Shown here piece by piece: positions 38,309 to 42,019 of a DNA stretch of 42,019 nt. Position numbers and translations under genes: made by a program. The DNA is from Bacillota bacterium (lineage in GTDB: Bacteria; Bacillota; Bacilli; ZCTH02-B2). How positions within the stretch are numbered: the first letter of the stretch is position 1; the number at the start of each line of letters is the position of its first letter. The stretch covers positions 1 to 42,019 of the forward strand of contig PKQY01000014.1 in assembly GCA_017577895.1 (NCBI GenBank), written 5' to 3'. The notes beneath the pieces were generated by a model. It searched no databases. It was not told the origin of the DNA and was given only the letters and a program-made list of their open reading frames with translations.

Positions 38309-39532
38309 ATGGCGTGGACGCACGGGACGTATGTGCGGCGGTTTGACCATCCGGCGGAATTGGAAAAAGAAATGGCGGCCTTGGGTGTGGATGCAGTCGG
38401 CGTCGGGCTCATGAAACCGAAGGGGGATTTTTTGACGCTGAAAGTGCATCAAGTGTCCCTTCGGGCGGCCAACATCTTAAAACAGGAAATGTTGGCGCTG
38501 GGTGGCGAGGCGGCCGTGCACAAAGAAGTGTCCATGCTCGCCAAAGAGTGGTCGGACGTTTTGTTAATGGGCAACCGGAAGCAGCTGGAACGGCTGGTGA
38601 AAAAGTTGCGCATGCAGCCGTTCGGCTTGAAAGAGATGGCCCAGGAACTGGAATGGGTACTGCAAGGACTGGATCGGAGCCGTCGGCCGCTGGTTATTGC
38701 GGGTAAAGGCTGGCAGCTGGATTGCGGCAAGAAAACGTTGGTGATGGGCATTTTAAACGTGACCCCCGACTCGTTTTCCGACGGGGGGCAATGGCTGGAT
38801 CCGGATGCCGCCGTGGCCCGGGCCCAAGAGATGGTGGAACAAGGAGCCGACATCATCGATGTGGGCGGCGAGTCGACCCGGCCCGGACATGTGCCCATTT
38901 CGGCCGAGGAAGAAATCCGCCGGGTAGAACCGGTCATCCGCCGCTTGAAAGCAACGGTGGACGTGCCCATCTCCATCGATACGTACAAGCCGGAAGTGGC
39001 GTTGCGGGCCTTGGCGGCCGGTGCCGATCTGATCAACGACATTTGGGGGTTTAAGCGCCATCCGGAAATGGCAAAAGTGGCGGCGGAGACCGGGGTGCCG
39101 GTGATCTTGCAGCACAACCGGCCGCCAGAGAGGGTCGAATATGCCGACGTCATGGGGGAAATTATTCAGGAATTGCGCGATTCCATCGACATTGGCCGCA
39201 AGGCGGGCGTCAAAGACGAACAGGTCATTCTCGATCCGGGCATCGGCTTTGGCAAACGGCTGGAACACAACTTGGAAGTCATGCGCCGCCTGGATGAGTT
39301 GGTGGCGTTGGGATATCCTGTACTCGTCGGCACCTCCCGCAAGTCGTTCATCGGGCAGACGTTGCAACTGCCGGTCCATGATCGCTTAGAAGGCACCGCG
39401 GCCACCGTGGCTTTGGCCGTCGCGAAAGGGTGTCACATCGTCCGCGTGCACGACGTGAAAGAAATGGTCCGGGTGACGCGGATGATGGACGCCATGTTGA
39501 AGTCGTGGTGGATGGCGGATGGACAAAATTGA
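38309..39532 (+). CDS. folP: Dihydropteroate synthase, long form with N-terminal extension
   Basis: A 407-residue DHPS, which joins p-aminobenzoate to the pterin pyrophosphate. The TIM-barrel core starts near residue 140: MGILNVTPDSFSDGG (146-160), DVGGESTRPGH, and LVGTSRKSFIG near the end. Residues 1-139 are an extra domain not found in the 285-residue B. subtilis enzyme; it contains GLMKPKGDFLTLKVHQVS. Long DHPS forms exist in some Firmicutes, but I cannot assign a role to the extension. There is no frameshift between the two parts. It overlaps folB by 14 nt. Confidence 0.93.
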   Translation: MAWTHGTYVRRFDHPAELEKEMAALGVDAVGVGLMKPKGDFLTLKVHQVSLRAANILKQEMLALGGEAAVHKEVSMLAKEWSDVLLMGNRKQLERLVKKLRMQPFGLKEMAQELEWVLQGLDRSRRPLVIAGKGWQLDCGKKTLVMGILNVTPDSFSDGGQWLDPDAAVARAQEMVEQGADIIDVGGESTRPGHVPISAEEEIRRVEPVIRRLKATVDVPISIDTYKPEVALRALAAGADLINDIWGFKRHPEMAKVAAETGVPVILQHNRPPERVEYADVMGEIIQELRDSIDIGRKAGVKDEQVILDPGIGFGKRLEHNLEVMRRLDELVALGYPVLVGTSRKSFIGQTLQLPVHDRLEGTAATVALAVAKGCHIVRVHDVKEMVRVTRMMDAMLKSWWMADGQN

Positions 39533-39881
39533 AATTTGCGGCATGCATTTTTACGGTCATCATGGTGTGTATGAAGAAGAGCGACGGTTAGGTCAACCGT
39601 TCGTCGTGGACGTGTCTCTGTATTTGGATCTGCGGCCAGCCGGCGAAAGCGACTGTCTGGAAGAGACGGTCAATTACGCGGACGTGTACGAGACGGTGGC
39701 GGCCGTCTTTGCCGGGCCGCCGCGGAATTTGTTGGAGGCGTTGGCGGAAGAGACGGCGGCCCGGATCCTGGAGCGGTTTCCGGTCGAGAAAGTCCACGTC
39801 CGGGTGGTGAAGCCGTCACCGCCCATCGCCGGTTTTTTGCGCCACGTCGGTGTCGAAATTACGAGGGAGGCACCCAGGTGA
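39519..39881 (+). CDS. folB: Dihydroneopterin aldolase
   Basis: A 120-residue FolB converting dihydroneopterin to 6-hydroxymethyl-dihydropterin. The signature GMHFYGHHGVYEEERRLGQ holds the catalytic glutamate region, and VRVVKPSPP holds the conserved lysine. ATG 39519 lies inside folP and its ribosome binding site is weak (GGTGGATGGCGG), so coupling is likely. Confidence 0.95.
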   Translation: MDKIEICGMHFYGHHGVYEEERRLGQPFVVDVSLYLDLRPAGESDCLEETVNYADVYETVAAVFAGPPRNLLEALAEETAARILERFPVEKVHVRVVKPSPPIAGFLRHVGVEITREAPR

Positions 39882-40405
39882 AACCGTTCCCTTCCGTGAG
39901 CGGGATCCGAGCGTTCATTGGCTTAGGGGCCAATCTCGGCGAGCGGGAAGCGGCTTTGCGCGGTGCCTTGTCGATGTTGGCCAAAAGGCCGGACGTGCGT
40001 ATGGTGGCCTATTCCGGACTGTATGAAACCGAACCGGTGGGCTACCGCGAGCAGCCCCGTTTTCTCAATGCGGTGGCGTGTGTGGAAACGACGCTGGAGC
40101 CGGAGCCGCTGTTGGATGTGCTGTTGGCCATTGAGCGCGCCTTCGGGCGGCAACGGATCGTCCGTTGGGGGCCGCGGACGTTGGATTTGGATTTGTTGTT
40201 GTACGGCGAAAGGCGGGTCCAATCCGAACGCCTGACCGTCCCCCATCCGCGGCTGTTTGAAAGGGCCTTTGTCCTCGTGCCGCTCATGGAACTCCAAACC
40301 TGGCTTCCGGCCTCGGTGCTGCCGTCGGTCCGCCGGGCTTTGGCGGCCACGGGGACCGACGGCGTGGCGATGAGGAAGGGCGCCGGTTGGGCGAATATCG
40401 GTTGA
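39878..40405 (+). CDS. folK: 6-hydroxymethyl-dihydropterin pyrophosphokinase
   Basis: A 175-residue HPPK. FIGLGANLGEREAALRGAL, YETEPVGYREQPRFLNAV, RWGPRTLDLDLLLYGE and VPHPRLFERAFVLVPL cover the substrate and Mg sites. The start is GTG 39878 in a GTGA overlap with folB, with GGAGG about 8 nt upstream. folP-folB-folK give the three last pterin-branch steps before folC. Confidence 0.96.
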   Translation: MKPFPSVSGIRAFIGLGANLGEREAALRGALSMLAKRPDVRMVAYSGLYETEPVGYREQPRFLNAVACVETTLEPEPLLDVLLAIERAFGRQRIVRWGPRTLDLDLLLYGERRVQSERLTVPHPRLFERAFVLVPLMELQTWLPASVLPSVRRALAATGTDGVAMRKGAGWANIG

Positions 40406-40434
40406 TTGACACTTTTTGTTTCCGTCACTATAAT
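40406..40434 (+). promoter_or_regulatory. Full-consensus sigma-A promoter of greA
   Basis: TTGACA (40406-40411), a 17-bp spacer and TATAAT (40429-40434), directly after the folK stop. Both hexamers match consensus. Confidence 0.88.
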
Positions 40435-40460
40435 ATCCAAACAACTGTTGATGATGAGAC

Positions 40461-40509
40461 GAAAGATTCGGTGTATTCTTTCAACCAAAAGTGCTCACGT
40501 GGGCTTTTT
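40461..40509 (+). promoter_or_regulatory. Structured greA leader with terminator-like hairpin
   Basis: GAAAGA/TCTTTC (40461-40466 with 40477-40482) forms one hairpin. A second weak hairpin, AAAAG/CTTTT (40487-40491 with 40504-40508), ends in a T run. A palindrome ATATGCATAT follows at 40514-40523. This gives a leader of about 125 nt and a possible attenuator. Confidence 0.4.
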
Positions 40510-40566
40510 CGACATATGCATATCGATAAATCGCTTGTAATTTATACAGAAAAGGGGAAATGACTG

Positions 40567-41043
40567 GTGGCTGACAAAGAAATTTTGTTGACACCCGATG
40601 AGATCAAAAAACTCGAAGAAGAGCTGGAACACTTGAAATCGGTCAAACGGGCCGAAGTGGCGGAACGGATCAAAGTGGCCATCGGGTACGGAGACTTGAG
40701 CGAAAACTCCGAGTACGAAGATGCCAAAAATGAACAAGGATTCATTGAAGGCCGCATCAACACGTTGGAAAACATTTTGCGCAACGCCCGTGTCATCCAG
40801 ATGGACGACGTGAGCACCGATGTCGTCAGCATCGGGGCGACAGTGCGGCTGCTCGACTTGGAATTTGACGAGGAAGTGGAATATACCATCGTCGGATCCC
40901 ACGGGTCCGATCCGGATCAAAATCGCATTTCTTACGAGTCGCCGGTCGGTCAGGCCTTGCTTGGCAAAAAAATCGGCGATACCATTGAAGTGCAAGTGCC
41001 GGCCGGCACGATTCAATACAAAATTTTGGCCATCAAACGCTGA
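40567..41043 (+). CDS. greA: Transcript cleavage factor GreA
   Basis: A 158-residue GreA that rescues backtracked RNA polymerase. The N-terminal coiled coil (about 8-75) carries the acidic tip motif YGDLSENSEYEDAK; the C-terminal FKBP-like domain has ISYESPVGQALLGKKIGD. The start is GTG 40567, 8 nt after AAAAGGGGA. It lies directly before lysS; in B. subtilis greA is elsewhere. Confidence 0.97.
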   Translation: MADKEILLTPDEIKKLEEELEHLKSVKRAEVAERIKVAIGYGDLSENSEYEDAKNEQGFIEGRINTLENILRNARVIQMDDVSTDVVSIGATVRLLDLEFDEEVEYTIVGSHGSDPDQNRISYESPVGQALLGKKIGDTIEVQVPAGTIQYKILAIKR

Positions 41044-41106
41044 CGACGGCATCCGGTTTTTGGGAAGTTGCCACGATTGAAAGCGAAAGAAGGGGCTGTA
41101 TTTTTG

Positions 41107-42019
41107 ATGTCACAAAAAGTCGTCGAACAAGAACAAAACGAAGTCATCCAAGCGCGTTACCAAAAATTAGAACAATATCGGGAGATGGGGATTGATCCGT
41201 TCGGCACGCGGTTTCAGCCGACCCATCATGCCCAGGAACTGTTGGATGCGTACGACGGATTGACAAAAGAAGAACTGGCCCAAAAGGACGTCCAGGTCCG
41301 GATGGCGGGTCGGCTGATGACCAAGCGTTTGCACGGTAAAGCCGGTTTTGCCCACATTCAAGATTTAAGTGGCAGGATGCAAATTTATGTCCGTGCCGAT
41401 GATGTCTCCGAGAAAGAATTTCGCGTGTTCCAAATGTTGGATATCGGCGATCTCATCGGAGTGGAAGGGCATTTGTTCAAAACGAACCGCGGCGAGACGA
41501 CGGTGTGGGTCCGCCGCCTCGTTTTCTTGACCAAATCGTTGTTGCCCCTGCCCGACAAGTACCACGGTTTGAAAGATGTGGAGCAGCGGTATCGGGAACG
41601 GTACGTGGACTTGATCGTCAATCCGGAGGTGAAAGAGACGTTTCTCCTCCGGAGCAAAATCATCCGTACGATTCGCCAATATTTGGATGATCAAGGCTAT
41701 TTGGAAGTGGAGACGCCCACGATGCACGCCATTGCCGGCGGGGCGGCGGCACGACCTTTTGTGACCCACCACAATGCGTTGGACATGACGTTGTACATGC
41801 GCATCGCCATCGAATTGCATCTGAAGCGGCTCATTGTGGGCGGGTTGGAGAAAGTGTACGAGCTGGGCCGGGTCTATCGGAATGAAGGCATCTCCACCCG
41901 CCACAACCCGGAATTCACCATGTTGGAACTGTATGCGGCTTATACTGACTACCATGACATGATGGATTTGACCGAATCGCTGATTGCCCATGTGGCTAAA
42001 GAAGTGAAAGGCACGACCC
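41107..42019 (+). CDS. lysS: Lysyl-tRNA synthetase, class II (3' end beyond window)
   Basis: The first 304 codons of a class II LysRS (normally about 490-500 residues). The N-terminal OB-fold anticodon-binding domain spans about 60-160 (VRMAGRLMTKRLHGKAGFAH), followed by RYRERYVDLIVNPE and motif 2 VYRNEGISTRHNPEFTMLEL. The reading frame is open to the last base. ATG 41107 follows GAAGGGG by about 11 nt; TTG 41104 is an alternative. It is 63 nt after greA with no promoter or terminator visible, so the two are probably cotranscribed. Confidence 0.95.
   Translation, partial: MSQKVVEQEQNEVIQARYQKLEQYREMGIDPFGTRFQPTHHAQELLDAYDGLTKEELAQKDVQVRMAGRLMTKRLHGKAGFAHIQDLSGRMQIYVRADDVSEKEFRVFQMLDIGDLIGVEGHLFKTNRGETTVWVRRLVFLTKSLLPLPDKYHGLKDVEQRYRERYVDLIVNPEVKETFLLRSKIIRTIRQYLDDQGYLEVETPTMHAIAGGAAARPFVTHHNALDMTLYMRIAIELHLKRLIVGGLEKVYELGRVYRNEGISTRHNPEFTMLELYAAYTDYHDMMDLTESLIAHVAKEVKGTT

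Noticed and set aside
1..42019. Mobile elements, prophage, CRISPR, toxin-antitoxin or other defence systems
   Set aside because: I looked for transposase or integrase motifs, paired terminal repeats, spaced direct repeats and small paired genes. None is present; gene order is that of a conserved housekeeping region.

Overview
The window is a contiguous stretch of chromosome from a spore-forming member of the Bacillales. It is the origin-proximal block that in Bacillus subtilis runs from yaaO-tmk to lysS. I recognise 45 protein-coding genes (the last, lysS, runs off the right edge) and one tRNA-Met. All genes except abrB are on the + strand. G+C looks high by eye (high 50s percent). TTG dominates for leucine, NTA codons are avoided, and about a third of the genes appear to start with GTG or TTG. 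Sporulation genes (yabG, sspF, spoVG, fin, spoVT, yabP, yabQ, spoIIE) confirm an endospore former. The composition fits a moderately GC-rich, possibly thermophilic lineage outside Bacillus itself, but I cannot name the species.

Layout. (1) 1-6.6 kb: replication and RNA-methylation cluster (yaaO, tmk, darA, yaaR, holB, ricT, yabA, rsmI). (2) 6.6-10.1 kb: abrB divergent from metG, then tatD. (3) 10.2-13.2 kb: rnmV, rsmA, a YkuK-family gene and yabG. (4) 13.2-16.6 kb: veg, sspF, ispE, purR, ridA and spoVG, with clear sigma-A and sigma-H promoters. (5) 16.7-23.5 kb: glmU, rplY/ctc, pth, fin and mfd. (6) 23.5-29.4 kb: spoVT, yabM, yabN, rqcP, yabP, yabQ, divIC and yabR. (7) 29.4-34.4 kb: tRNA-Met, spoIIE behind a 21-bp-spacer promoter, tilS and hpt. 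(8) 34.4-42 kb: ftsH, coaX, hslO, the folate genes folP-folB-folK, greA and the start of lysS.

How the genes work together. Most are housekeeping: DNA replication and its control (tmk, holB, yabA), translation (metG, rsmI, rsmA, rnmV, pth, rplY, tilS, lysS, rqcP), the cell envelope (glmU, ispE, yabM, divIC) and folate or CoA cofactors. They are interleaved with the regulators and effectors of the move into sporulation: AbrB, SpoVG, Fin, SpoVT and SpoIIE. Several promoters for those switches can be read directly, including a sigma-H site before spoVG, a sigma-G-type site before spoVT and a Spo0A-type site before spoIIE.

Differences from the B. subtilis order. Expected neighbours are absent: trmN6/yazA, yabE, prs, yabS/yabT, cysK, pabB/pabA/pabC and dusB. 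A ykuK-like gene is inserted between rsmA and yabG, and greA sits directly before lysS. I found no insertion sequence, prophage, CRISPR array, defence island or other clearly undescribed system. The more interesting items are at small scale: an AbrB with a C-terminal CxxC/CxxC module, a FolP with an extra N-terminal domain of about 140 residues, a composition-shifted patch with an insertion inside rsmA, a delta-prime subunit without a P-loop lysine, and unusual leader or repeat structures before yaaO, after tatD and before greA.
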